DNA of 64,000 nt. Source: Obelidium mucronatum. Lineage: Eukaryota; Chytridiomycota; Chytridiomycetes; Chytridiales; Chytriomycetaceae. The stretch spans positions 124,001 to 188,000 of the forward strand of contig JAIVFH010000050.1 in assembly GCA_025765595.1 (NCBI GenBank). Direction: 5' to 3'. Below the pieces are notes generated by a model. It saw only the letters and a list, made by a program, of their open reading frames with translations, was not told the DNA's origin and did no database searches. This document shows, one piece after another, positions 1 through 11,752 of the stretch. Numbering within the stretch: position 1 is the stretch's first letter; each line of letters starts with the position of its first letter. Both the position numbers and the translations under genes were made by a program.

Positions 1-1294
1 CGGGTGCTTTCTAGAAGTGTGCATGGCCTAAATTTGAATATTGCAATGCAGCTTACGGCTGCTATTGATTGCACAAGGACGAGACTTCAGTCGTTAATGT
101 TGGAAGGCCCATTGAGGCCCATTGAAGGAGGCGCTGGCAGTTGGGGATGAGAAAGTGCGAAGCTTGGCGCAGCAAGTTATCTCAGGGACGGAAGCAAAGT
201 TTCATTGGGCAACATAGTGAGTGTTTTGAATTAACAAACTTCTTTTTTTTTTAGCTGTGCTTGCGCCAAAAGATACAGAGAATATACTTTAGCAACAGCG
301 GGATACTTAAACTTGAACAATTCTCTCGCTGCTCCCATGATGGAAACGTCGTTAATCACCTGGCGCGATATCTTTGGAACCGGAGTTGCCAAAGTGTTGA
401 CAAAAACTGGTTTCCGATTGCTACCATGAAAGCTGTTGGTTCCAAAGTGGAGGAACATGGTTTATCCATCTCACAAGATTTGGTTCAGGCGTGAGACGTG
501 GATTTGAACTGTGTTTGGCAAATATGCTTCAGACTGTGGAGAGGGATATTGATCTAACGCAGCGCGAGTCGTGGCGACTGGTTTCTAGATCAATTCAAAC
601 TTTGTTGGGCCATGGTTATGATATGGGAGGGAACGAGAAAGGTAGAGGCCGCATGATGCGATTGAAGATAATTGTGCAAAATGAGGTGGAATCACATTGG
701 AAGACAATGTTTCGGAATGGTTTAAAATCAATGACAATAGCGTTAATTCAAATGTTGTCAAAGTTTGCTGCGGATGTTAAAATCATGGTGAGACAGTATG
801 CTGCAGAGTTATTGAGATCTGTTGAAATTGTGTGGGACGCAGACTGTGATTTGGACAATCATGAGTGTGATAGGCTCGTTCAGTCTGTAGGAGCTTTGAA
901 AGAGTTCATCAGTAAGGAATCTGCAGTACGTTGTCATCTTTGGCGTGGGTTGATAGAAACTGTTGACGTGTTAATTCTTCCAAAAATTAGGCATTGTTTG
1001 CTCTCAAGTCAGCAATTGCCAAAATTAACTTTGATGAAATTGGAAGCAAGTTCAGTGCTCTTCCGAGAATAGATGAAGTCTTCTCTGCTATAGGTGATAA
1101 TGGTGCAGCTCAACAATTGGTTGACCTAAACCAGATTGGTGATGTACTTTTTCCACCCCGTAACCCGCCGTCGATCTACCAGTGAGGCCAGCAATGAATC
1201 TGCAAGTCGATCTGGAAGTCAATGCAGCAATCAATCCAATGATCCTTCTAGTGGCGATCTATCCGGCAGTGAATTTATCAAGAATGAATATTGA
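1..1294 (+). pseudogene. 3' part of an unidentified gene with broken frames
   Basis: The window opens inside a gene. Frame 1 reads to about 115; a tandem copy of ggcccattga at about 108-127 then shifts the frame. With one copy the reading continues into a helical segment (ALAVGDEKVRSLAQQV). A plausible intron is 217-290 (GTGAGT...TTTAG). Helical coding follows to about 485 in one frame and from 491 in another with no good intron between. A second intron, 926-990 (GTACGT...ATTAG), joins KESA to ALFALKSAIAK in frame. Near 1160 another slip is needed to reach a Ser-rich tail ending SEFIKNEY at 1294. I do not recognise the family. It may be a decaying gene or a real gene with consensus indels; the clean 10-bp duplication favours real damage at one site. 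Confidence 0.45.
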
Positions 1295-1396
1295 ATTTCA
1301 GTCGGCGCCTTTGCTCTATCTCAGGTGGTTTTTCCTTTTTGGCTTAAGTTTGAAGAGACATAAGTTTCAATAATACAGCTTTATTTTTTGTATATT

Positions 1397-3768
1397 TCAC
1401 CACCACAGAAAGAGAACGGCAAAGTACCATGGGAATGCAATCAAACTTTCAATTGATTTGTTTGAAACCAAATTCACCCCATTTGGAGTAGAATTCTTTT
1501 CCCACAACTCATTTTCTTTCAAAAGTTCCGAAAGGATAGAAGAACCAGTTTCAGGGCTATCAGCTGGAACCATGTGGCCGACCCCATTCACTCGAATATA
1601 AGTCAGTCCTCTTTCTTTCCAAATTTTTCCAACGCGATTTGAACCGACATTCCAATCAGTCGGTTGCTGTTTGAATCCCGTTTCCCCAGCCCAAGTTGTA
1701 TTTCCAAAGAGGCGTTCAATAGCAACGTAATTCACAATGGCATCACTTGCGCCTTCGAATACCAGAATTTTGACACCACTCGCAACAAGCAAGCCAAACA
1801 ATTCATTGCTTGGTGCAATCATGGAATCATCCAGCGGAATCATGGAATTACAAAGCTGCCATGTGGCAGATTTTCCAGTAACCGATTGTGGGATATGTAA
1901 TGCCTTTTGAACAGCGGCGGTATTCAAGTACGTTTCCAAAGCGGTTTCTTGTTTCCAGTGGCGATTCATGAACGAGTTGTCACAAGGAATATCAAAGTGA
2001 ATATTGTAAGGGTCGAAGCAGGTGTTGTTGTTGATTTTTGAGTTTGTCGAATACCATGTCTGTAGGAGTTGTGTAATTGAGCAACTGTTTCGAAAGTTTG
2101 ATTAATGTGGTGATGTGTTTGAAATTGCCTGTTTTTGAAACAAAGTTACCTGGCAGTCAAATTGAATGCTTCGTCTATTGTTGAATTTCTGCATTGCTCT
2201 GCCAATGTGGCGGCCTCGTATAAAATGGCGGCTGCGTGGGGCTTGGAAAAGAATCCAGAGTCATTGAAAAAGTCAAAGTCATTGATAGCGGCTTGTTTCA
2301 AAAAAAGAATCTAATTTGTGAGCTGCTTAACAAAAATATCCTTGGAAGTACCTGAAGGTGAAAGCTGAAAAGGTGGATCTAGCAGCGGGTTTCCGAGGGC
2401 GATCCCGCTCAAAAGTATTGGCATTCCATTTGTCCAGTTTTTCAAGGCCAAAAGATGCTGTGAAATGTGTGGAATATAGATTCCAGCCTGTTTATTTTTA
2501 GGTTTTGTTTTTTGAATTCAGCAGATAATACGTAAATGTAGGGGCTTCCCCGGTTCGGTTCGGGTCGGTTTACGGTTCAAACCGTTTAAAAATTGAACCC
2601 GCGGTTTGGAACCGCTTAAGAGTCTGAACCCGCGGTTGGAGTCGCGGTTCAGTAACAGTTTATGTTTATTAAAATAATAAAACAGTAATTGATACATAAA
2701 CATGTCTTCGGGAATAATTAATTGACAGGCCGAATTACTTGTGCATTTACCTAGTATCTGAGAATATAGAGTAAGAACTTAAGGCAAATGGTAACAAGTG
2801 ACTTACAAAAAAAAAGTAGATTACTTGTGTATTAAAGGTCAGATCTCATGAGTTCTCTTTTTGGAGAACTTTTTTGTAACTTTTTAGATATTTTTGTCCC
2901 TATTTATAGATATTTTTTCTGTGATCGGGTCATTTCTTCGGGTAATTGTGAACCGTTCTATAAACCGGTTTGGAACGGTTCGGTTCGGTTCGGTTTGCGG
3001 CTCAAACCGTTATCAGAACCAAACCCACGGTTTATTAAGTAAGTCAAACGGTTCGGTTTAAACCGACGGTTCAGCCCGAACCGGGGAAGGGCCTACGTAA
3101 ATGCTTACATAAGATTCCCCTGTGATGTACAATTTGTACTTTCGAAGATCTTTAAAGACTCCCATGAAGTTATCCATAAACGTGTAAAATGATTCAGAAA
3201 CGTCTTTTTCGTTGAATGGAGCTTGCGTTGTTTCGGACCCTTCAGGAACAACACTAAATCCAGTTCCGATGGGTTGTTCAACTGTCAAACTTCCTCCTGT
3301 TAAAAATCCGTAAAATAATAGACCGAATAATTCTGGCTCACCGTAAAGAATATTCGCTTGCTTATGCCATGAGAACGGGTTGCTTGAGAGAGTTCCATCA
3401 CTTTGAATCAACAACGGCCCATTCTCCAATAAGCCACCAGCCATTGAAGAGCATCCAGGCCCACCTTGTAACCAAACAACAAGAGTCTCGGCTTGGTCTG
3501 AAGTAGCGGTATCACTGGCGGGAATGTACCAGAAAAAATACTTGGCGGTTGGACCCTTGTGTTCAACGATCAATTTTGACAAACAACTTTTACTTACCGA
3601 TGGCAACAGTCCAGCATAGTGCCTTCCAAGAGACGTCGTATTTGCGTTTGGAAGGTCATCAACAATGAATTGAGATGCAGGTGAGGGGATTTGGGCTTGT
3701 ACCAAACAGGAAGAGAATGCAGATACCAGCAATAGAATAAAACAGAAAACGGCGCTGCTAAAGATCAT
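1397..3768 (-). CDS. Secreted serine carboxypeptidase (peptidase family S10)
   Basis: Removes C-terminal residues from peptides in the vacuole or outside the cell. Exons join(3768..3342, 3296..3109, 2487..2352, 2291..2150, 2084..1397) give 526 residues with no frame break. The start at 3768 gives a signal peptide (MIFSSAVFCFILLLVSAFSS). The S10 features are present: WLQGGPGCSSM oxyanion region, GTGFSV, nucleophile Ser in ITGESY|AGIYIP split across an intron, IALGNPLLD, catalytic Asp in EGASDAIVN and catalytic His in GHMVPADSPE. Introns are 45, 621, 60 and 65 nt. The 45-nt one is a multiple of three and open, so retention would only insert residues. The acceptor of the 60-nt intron is a less usual AAG. 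The 621-nt intron contains a MITE and would be 56 nt without it. Confidence 0.9.
2539..3095. mobile_element. hAT-like MITE inside a carboxypeptidase intron
   Basis: A 557-bp non-coding insertion has terminal inverted repeats starting TAGG..CTTCCCCGGTTCGG, matching at 18 of 20 bases between the ends. It is flanked by an exact 8-bp direct repeat, CGTAAATG, at 2531-2538 and 3096-3103. An 8-bp target-site duplication with TAGG-type ends is characteristic of the hAT superfamily. The subterminal regions carry many GGTTYGG/CCRAACC motifs on both strands, as hAT MITEs often do. No transposase reading frame is present, so it would be non-autonomous. It lies 5 nt beyond the GTAAGC donor of the host intron and leaves both splice sites intact. 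Confidence 0.88.
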
Positions 3769-3821
3769 TTTTTTTTATAAAAATAAGAACTGGTTTTTAA
3801 TTTCAAGAAACCGCTTTTTAT

Positions 3822-4996
3822 TTATTTTGCAATCAATGGGTCAATGGGACACTGATCTATTGGCCAAAAGTATTCAGAACCAAAAGGTAAATCATATTGT
3901 TGGAGAGCATAATCTGTGTATTCGTCTAAATCAGCGCCATGCTGTCGTCCTGATGTAGGGAACGCAAGACCTTGTGGACTACAGTTATACACATACTACA
4001 ACATAAACATTTATTTAAACACATTAAACTAGGCAGGGATTGGTAAGGCAAATAATTACAAATAAGGTGCAGCAATGCACGAAAAAACGATAGGTAAAAA
4101 GGATAGGATGGGGATGGGCGATAAAAGTTGTTAGACGATGGAGCGATCTGGAGTTTGGAGAGGAGTACTTTCTTGCAAACACGAAGCTGAATGTGTTGCA
4201 CTGCCAAATGCGGTTGGCTCGTGCTTAACGTCACGTCCCGAATACGAGTTGTTGCGGGGTGGAGAAAGCTGGGAAACATTGATATGAATTGCGCAGCCAA
4301 TTTCGTCAAGTCGCGAAGCATCCGATTCCAGAGCGAGTTCCGAGAGAATAGTCAATGCAGTCATGGGTGTCATTTTCAATGGTTCGCAAGGTCGACCGTA
4401 AACTGGCAAAGCAAATGCAGACGAAGGAAGCGGGGTTGAGTGACAATCCGAGACTCTAGATGCGTCGAGGGGTAAGATGGAAGACGAAGTTGTCCCAGTT
4501 TCATCATGTTGCGGCAGACGCGTTTGACCGCTTTGCGGGGAGACGCCACCATCGCGCAATTGCGGCTTCGCCTTGTCCTTGCGGCGGTACGGGCCGCGCA
4601 GCTCGCCGCCCTTGCGGACTTTGCGCTCGCTGTCGCGGCACGAGTCGGCGATGCCGCGCTGGATGCTTCAGGGAAGGGTGTTAGCAGTGTTTGGCAGTGT
4701 TCAAACAGCGACAAGGACAAGGCAACGCACCAGCGCGGACACGGCCGCACGTTTTCGCACTTTTTGCACGACTTCTTGCAGTTGACTGGAAGGGGTGGCT
4801 GGTTGAGTGGCGGCTAAAGACAGCAAATTGCCTTACCGCACGCGTTCTTTGCCTGCGGCCGTCGCTGCTTTGTGCCCGCATCGCTGGACGTGGCGGGCGA
4901 CTGCGGCGCGGGCTCGAGGAAGCCAAAGTCAAAGGGGCGGGGCGGGTCGGCAGCAGCAGGAAGCGAGTCAGGCGGGGCCGGTGAAGGTCGGGACAT
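3822..4996 (-). CDS. Zn2Cys6 fungal transcription factor
   Basis: DNA-binding regulator. Exons 4996..4837, 4785..4731 and 4665..4131 give a 249-residue frame. The zinc cluster is assembled across three exons: exon 1 ends in AC, exon 2 encodes NCKKSCKKCENVRPCPR, exon 3 starts IQRGIADSC. The cysteines fit C-x2-C-x6-C-x5-C-x2-C-x8-C, with one extra cysteine inside the x6 loop. A basic linker with GELRGPYRRKDK follows. The N-terminus is Pro/Ala/Ser-rich and encoded by GC-rich DNA. Downstream, 3822 to about 3985 reads as a good protein end (PTSGRQHGADLDEYTDYALQ to DPLIAK and stop) and may be a last exon of this gene through a donor near 4172, which would replace the stop at 4131. I could not fix that last junction. 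Targets are unknown. Confidence 0.75.
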
Positions 4997-5342
4997 TGCT
5001 CGCGAGGAAAAAGAAAACTCCGAAGTGTGATTTGGTGCTGTCGCTGGTTTTGGGCAAGGGTTAATTTCGTTTGCTTTGAATTGAACTCCGAAGGCGGAGT
5101 TTGAAAAAGGAAAAAAGAAAAGATGCGCCAGACAGTTTTATTGGCGGTGCTTGCGTGTCATCCCCAATTTTTATGAAGATTTACAATTAAATGAAAGTAG
5201 CGAGCGTTGGTTTTGCTTGCTGTGCTGTTTCAGATGGTGGTTTCGGAGAATGCCGGCATCGTGGCACTTCAACCCGATGAAAAATGGGTTCATTATTTCC
5301 AGGCATCTTTAAAAGCATTTGAACACGTTTCCACATAGTCTG
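4997..5342. other. Divergent intergenic region
   Basis: About 350 bp lies between the starts of the leftward Zn2Cys6 gene and the rightward PEX11 gene, so it probably holds both promoters. An open stretch beginning with ATG near 5233 runs into a stop before reaching the PEX11 frame. I see no clear TATA box, RNA gene or repeat. Confidence 0.5.
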
Positions 5343-6731
5343 ATGAGCGCCGACGATATTATTGACGTTTCAGCTTTCATTCCAAAAATAGCCAGTCTGA
5401 TGGGCCTCTACACCACACCAAGTGCACACATCTTGCCTAGCTCGCCGGGCTCGCTCAATGCGCCAAAGTTAACAGATCCGATGACGCCAGTTGTCCCGGC
5501 CTCCCTCCTGCGCAAGTCTTCAGAGCTGAGCATGGCTGGAACACACAACCTTCTGGCTCCTTCGAGGCAGGATTTCTTCACAAACATCATTGGCGCATTT
5601 CCACGCACACCTTTAGACTCTTCGCCTGTTCTATCCGCTCAACAGAAGAAACTTTATTCAAAGGTTTCGTCCATCAGAGAGGAATACATTGGCGCTCCAA
5701 TTGTGTCTTCGCAGTCAAAACAGCAAAGTGCCACCACTCAAACGCAGCAGCATTCATCGACAATTAATCAAACACAGTCCCACTCATCGAACGCCAATAG
5801 TATTTTGCTGAGATTGATTCTATTCAGAAAAGTACTGCTTCTCAATGATGGAAGAGACAAGGTAAAAGTGGTTTGCTTTGTTTTGGCGATAACAACCAAT
5901 GCTAATCTAATAGTTTTCTTTATTTAGACTCTTAAAGTAATCCAATACGTATCCAAAGTCCTTCTTTGGTCATCTCTCCTGACCCACGTGTCAACCAAAA
6001 ACTCCCACCCATCCATCCAAAAAGCCCTTCAGACTCTGATTCCACACTTGTCAATCGCCAGAAAGCTTGTTCGCCTCGGGAATTTCTTTGCGCCCCTCGA
6101 ATTTCTTGTCACCACGCCTCCAACTCTTTCGAATGGATTCGCATTCAGCCTTCTAAGTAATGTCAACGCTTTATGGACGTCTCTTGCCGACGACAGTGTC
6201 ACTTTAGCCAAAGTCGGGATTTGGGAACAAAGAGAATGGATGCAGACTTGGGCGGATCGATTATGGCTTGTTGGGATTGGTTTCGACGGGTTAGAAGCGT
6301 TTTGGAAATGGCGAGCTGTATCAAGGAAGCAATTTTTATTGAACGAAAAAAGGAGAATTCTTGGATTGCAGTTTGAGCAGAGTGTGAGCGGTGCTGTTAT
6401 GAAGATTAGTGAGTTTGTGGATGAGGACGGGAATCTGGTTGGTGGTGGAATTGGGAATGATGTCGTGCTAGGAATGATGCAGAAGGCGGATGAAGAGCTT
6501 GATTCTGTCGCGAAGGAGAAATGGTTGTGGCAGTTGAATGCGGGGAAGTTGGTTGCGGACTTGATCTTCTGCTCCTTTGACGTGTTTGGTGTTGTGAAAT
6601 GGATCGAAAGCAGGGGCGGTTTGGGAGGTGGGCGCATCAAGGCACACCAATTTCAGCAATTTCAAGATATGGCAGGGCTAGTGTCTGCCATTTTGGGTAC
6701 CTGGAAACTCTATTCGCAACAGCAGAAATGA
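5343..6731 (+). CDS. Peroxisomal membrane protein PEX11 family
   Basis: PEX11 proteins bend the peroxisomal membrane and drive peroxisome elongation and division. Exons 5343-5861 and 5928-6731, with a 66-nt intron ending TTTATTTAG, give 440 residues. After the junction the protein reads TLKVIQYVSKVLLWSSLL and ALQTLIPHLSIARKLVRLGN, then WADRLWLVGIGFDGLEAFWKWR, typical of the PEX11 core. The C-terminal part ends with a hydrophobic stretch near GLVSAILGTWKLY. The first ~170 residues are a Ser/Gln/Thr-rich extension, longer than in most family members. I chose ATG 5343 because the frame upstream has only non-ATG starts. A short upstream exon is possible. Confidence 0.82.
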
Positions 6732-6783
6732 GTTCTTCATTTCGCCTATTTATTCACCTTTTGCATCGAAAGTAAAATCATTT

Positions 6784-9700
6784 TCACATCCAAAACTTAT
6801 TTTTGAAAAAAGGGACCAAATCAGGGTGATCTACAGGCTGATCATAAAGTTAGTGGAGTTATTCAGAAAAAGGCCTCATTTTCATACCTTCTTATTTACC
6901 CCCGCATACACAGCCATCAACAATTTCGACTCTCCAGCTTTATCAAGAGCATCTACATACTTTCCCAGGCAAGGCATTCCCATTGCCCTCCCTTCAGCAA
7001 TCAAGCAGTCTTTCAACAGCGGCTCCTTGAATCTCTTTTCCTTCATAAAGCACCTTCCCAGCTCCGCAAAGAGATATAAGTCATCTTGATTCGGGTTGTC
7101 GTTCCCAAGTACTGGAAATGGGAATGTGCTGTACAAATCAGCAGCGGCTCGAATACCCACCTTTCGTTCCAATAACGCTCCCAACTCAATATACGCATCG
7201 TGACCGCCCGGTTTAATTTTAATGGCGTTTTGATAATGACCTCGAAGTGTTTCGAGAAGTGTAGAAAGCTGCGCATCTTTCGCGTTTGCCTCTTCAACGA
7301 ATCCAAACTTTTTTGCAAATGCACGAGCAAGGCCAATATGTGTATCGAAAGTTGAATTTTCTGAAATGGTGGCTACATCAGCGGTTAGAGGCGGTTCTTG
7401 CTGTTTGGAAGCAGCATTTAGATTTGACTTGGATCCTTTTGGTGATGGATTCTTTTCAGCCAGTTTTGAAGTGGACCCCTTTTTCAGCGTAGATGATGCT
7501 CCTCCTCCTGGCTTGGAGGAAGTGGGACGCGATGTTTTTTCAACTTGATCTTTTCCTTGCGGTTTGGGAGGAACAGTTGTCGTTGCTTTCGCAGCCGGCT
7601 TGCCTGCTGGCGCCTTGGCACCAGGCGCTGGTTTAGCAGAAACGTTATTAGCTGCTGGTTTTGTAGGAGCGGGCTTCGCAGTGGCGGTTTTGGCAGCTGG
7701 TGCTCCCTTTTTTCCTGGAACACCACCCTTGACACCCCCAGCTGCTTTTGTTTCTTTTGGTTTTGAAGAGGCACTCCAAAATTCAATCTCTTGCTTCAAC
7801 TCCGTAAACCAATCTTGCGCCTGGATCTGTTTCACTGCTTCTTCGTCATTGGCACCAGTGCTGGAGGGACATTCTAAGCCGGCAGCAGCCTCAAAACACT
7901 CGATCGCGTTCTGCAATTTCTTCATATCCTTATTATATCTGGGGTTTGCGTCCAACTGATCCAGCTGTGCTTTACCAAGCTGTGAAAGGCCGCTTGCATT
8001 TGTAGGTGTTCGGAAAACAATGCTTGCAGACACTTGTTCTATCGATGTGAGGGTTTCAGGGGAAGAATTGGTTTCTTGAGTTGATGTTTTTGATGTGATT
8101 GTAAGCGTTGTAGAGAGAATAGTTGTTTGATTTACTGTGTCTAGCGGCGTGGATTCCGTTTGGGATGTTGTCCCCGTTAAGGGAAGAAGGTGGAGAAGAT
8201 GTTTTCGAGCTTGACACATATTCAGAGACGTGGTTTGGTAGATTTTACTTTTCGGTGGGAGTGTAGCGAGTGTTTGGGGTAGAATAGAGAGGAGGAGGTT
8301 GATTGGATGTACTGCCTTTCCGACTGCACTTGAAAGGAGGTAGGATTTCGAAAGCGCGATATGCGCATTTTGAAAGTTTGTGTTTATGGGAGACTGAACG
8401 GATTCACAGATTTTGGAGATTGGTGGAGATTGTGGTTGTTGTCCTTGAGCTGTTTTTACAAAGTTGAGCCATAGGTTTGTGTGATGGTCTGGTATCGCGT
8501 CTTCTAGAATTTTTAAGGAATGAGGTATCAAAGCTAGTTTGGGCATTTTCGGTGACGCTATCGATACTGCCTTGAAGTAAGTTGTTTTAATTTGATTACG
8601 AAATATAAAAATTGGATATTCTTACAAGCAGAAGCATCGCCACAGGGAAAATTGGTTTGTTTGATATCGCATGCTCCAGGTGAGTCTGAGCCTTTTCGTA
8701 ATTCCCAAGCTGGAGGTGAAGGCGGCCCAAGTGATAATTTGCATCGCTGCTGTTTGGGTTGATTCCGACGGCATGTTCATACTTCTCCAAAGCGTTTGCG
8801 ATGCCTCCTTCTCCTCTACTCTGACTAGCATTGGCTCCGCCTGACCAATCAGATGTTCCAGAGGACGCGTTAACTTGTTGAACTTTCCATTGATGTAAAC
8901 CCTGTACTTCTGCTGCTTGATCAGAAAGTCCAGCTGCAAGAAGGCGGTGAAATTCTTCTTCCATCGCCTTGATTTTAGTCGCGTCACTTGCATTTTTTGC
9001 GACGCCTAACCCCATCAATAACCCATCAATTTCATCGCTCATAAAACTTGCACTCGCTTCGGCGTTATTGTTTACTTTTGCAGCTTTACCAAGCTCCTGC
9101 GGCGGAAAAGTGTGCTTGCAGCACACAATTTCTTCCTGAAATAACCCCAACTGAAGATGCAGAGTCTCATCCAGCACACCCCCTTTAAGTTTCTTATTCT
9201 CTGTATTCAGTGCAATTGCAGTCGCATAGAGTTTGCTTATTTTGTCCAAGACCGCTACATTTGGCTGCGTAGGTTTTTTGCCACCTGTTTCCATACTGGT
9301 TTTCCAAGATTCTGCAAGTGAAGCCAGATATTCCTTTTCAAGAGGCTCTATAGCTTTTATGCACGCCTCCACCGTGGATGGACTCGATTTCTTGTCAACG
9401 AGACTCGATTCCCAACCACTCGGTTCAGGTGGTGCATCCACTTTCGCGAGCGGCTCCCGTTTCGTAAGACATCCATAGGATTCATGAAATTGTTTATACG
9501 TATTTGAAACTTTCTTTTGGCAGCCTTCACATTGGAATGTACATGGATCCTTGTGTGACTCTCCTTCTATTGGCTTCGAAAGACTGTCTTTCTTGGAGTC
9601 CCAGCACGTCTTACAAGGCGGCTGTGTCGGAGCAAATGTGCATTGTGTTGCGTGAGTGGGGATTTGAGAGTTTTCTATGGCAATAGAGGTGCATCCATAG

Positions 9701-10707
9701 ATTGCAAACGGGCACACGAATTTCAAAGATCCCAGTTTCTTTTCAGCCGCTTCGTTAGATGTTTTCGATAGGAGTCCTGTCTTTTTATTTGGACATAGTG
9801 GGCATATGATTTGAGGCGGCGCATTGGCTGGGTCAAGTGAAGGAGGCGTCGGGGTACCAAAGAGGTCAAGACAGGATATGCAATAGCTGTGAGTGCACTT
9901 GGAGGATTCTGGTTTCGAACGGGGAAGATATAGTATTGATAGACAAATGGAGCATATATCATCTGGTGTAAGAGAAGAATCTTTGGAAAGGACAAGCCTG
10001 GATCCGCATTTCTCTGATTGAAGATGACGGGGTTAGAGGACCTTTTGCCTTTCAATAAAAGTCAGGCATACCTTTTTGAATTGCAATAGAATAATTTTGT
10101 TTACAAGTGCCATCTGCGGAAGTAACCAGAAAGCTGATAGCAGTCTCACTAAAATTCAGCAAGACTTCACCCTTCGCTCCAGAACCTTGACTTTCAACTT
10201 TCGACGTTGCATTCGTGGGCATCGCGATAATATTCATGGTAGTGATATGAGACGGTATCTTCATAACATAGCACGTTTCGAGACGGTGAAAGTCGGGTGT
10301 CAGATTCCCGACAGAGAATTGGAAGCCTTTCAAGGTCGCATCGCTTGCAGAAGGTCGAAATACGTGGATTACGGTGTTCGATGAAGATCCATCTGCAGCA
10401 TCGCATTTGATTATGATGTCACTTTGGCCTTCTGCAATTGCGACAACTGATTTTTTTCGTGATCGAGTAATCAGCTGGAGATAGTAAATCACAAAGAAAA
10501 AGCGCGCGTACTTCCGTTGGCGGCTGCTTTTTGAACCTGAACAAACGCATCGCCCTCGTTGGGAGCAGCGCTAACTTGTACGCCATCGATATCTGATCCC
10601 ACATTCAGTGAATATTCCTTGACTTTCTTGCTGAACGGTGGTGTGATTGAAAGAACTTCATTCTTTTTCGATGTTATTTTCAGGGATCGAAGAGTAGAGT
10701 CGTCCAT
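6784..10707 (-). CDS. Cadherin-like / RING / TRAF-type zinc finger / TPR protein
   Basis: A predicted E3-ligase-type scaffold of 1231 residues. Exons 10707..10512, 10446..10072, 10013..8626, 8570..6888 and 6837..6784 join without a frame break; introns are 65, 58, 55 and 50 nt. The first ~190 residues form two repeats ending in RPSASD-like and SIAIQK-like strands, resembling cadherin-like beta-sandwich domains. A C3HC4 RING follows: CSIC, CTHSYCISC, CPLC. Cys/His motifs of a TRAF-type finger follow (CPFAIYGC, HATQC, CEGC). TPR-like repeats appear around NALEKYEHAVGINPNSSDANYHLGRLHL, then an Ala/Pro/Lys-rich linker, then further TPR-like helices. The last 17 residues (PVDHPDLVPFFKNKFW) come from a small exon; if that intron were retained the protein would stop at 6882. 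Substrates are unknown. Confidence 0.78.
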
Positions 10708-10906
10708 GACTGAGAGAAGGAGACTGATGGCAAGAAAAAAAAACAAACAGTAGTGTGACTGAGCGAGAACAATGGGGGCCAGAGATTTTATTTTGCTGAT
10801 CGAAGAAAAAAGAGGACTGACTTCATCTTGTCAGGTTTCCCATCACCGCCACCATCATCACCTAAACTTGATCTTGCTGGCTCTTTCCCATCGACAAAAT
10901 ATCAAT

Positions 10907-11752
10907 ATGGCTCCTCTACCACCACAACGTTCTGGTCAAGCCGAACTCCCTGGAACAACCAGTGCAAAGAATAACCTCACAATGTTCAACAACGATCGAT
11001 CAATATCAACCAACGGAGGCGCTCAAACAGTTTCTGTTATGTCAGTATCGCGTCCAAGGCAACTTTTCGATCGATACGACCACGACGGAAGCGGGTCAAT
11101 CAGTATCAGTGAGTTCAAGAGTCTGTGCTACGACATGGGGTATTTTTTAACGGATCAAGAGTTGTCGCTGGATGTGAAGCTGCTGGATGTAGATGGGAAT
11201 GGGACACTTTCGTACGATGAATGTGAGTGTTCTTTGTAGAGGTGGGAAAGCAATCATTCTGAAAAAACGTCTTTTCCCTCCCCCACACTTTACTGATTAG
11301 TTATAAAATGGTGGAAACGCGATGACCGGTTCAGGTCGCTGCAATTAAATGAGCAAGAAATCGAATCTTTGAATAGATATCTATCACATTTTAAGAGGTG
11401 AGTATCCTGCTTTCGGTGCCTCCCTTGCTCACAGCTGGTATTCAATAGGTTCGACAAGGACGGAAGCGGGATAATTGATATCCGGGAATTCAAAAATCTA
11501 TACGTGGATCTGGTCAAAAAGAAGGTGAGGGGCGGTTATTTTGGTGGGAAGCCACAAGTTATAATAACATTTTGTTGTATTCAGTTGGCCAAAAAATCAC
11601 TCATGGCGACTCTACAAGATTTAGATGTGAATAAGGACGGAAAAGTATCTTTCAACGAATATGTAAACTGGGCAATACGAAATTGTAACAGCCAAACACC
11701 TGGGAATAGTCAACCGGTTACAGCGAACACCCACAATCGCATCAAAGAATAG
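10907..11752 (+). CDS. Four-EF-hand calcium-binding protein
   Basis: A small calcium sensor of 218 residues. Exons 10907-11222, 11301-11397, 11449-11524 and 11585-11752; introns 78, 51 and 60 nt. Four EF-hand loops are readable: DHDGSGSISISEF, DVDGNGTLSYDEF (completed by splicing), DKDGSGIIDIREF and DVNKDGKVSFNEY. Acidic positions 1, 3 and 12 are intact in all four. The N-terminus is a ~60-residue polar tail without a signal peptide and without a Gly at position 2, so no myristoylation as in recoverins. It belongs broadly to the calmodulin/centrin-like group; which subgroup is not decided here. Confidence 0.85.

Noticed and set aside
4460..5064. Plus-strand Arg/Ala-rich frames over the Zn2Cys6 gene
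   Set aside because: They are shadows of GC-rich coding sequence on the minus strand, where the spliced zinc cluster is clear.
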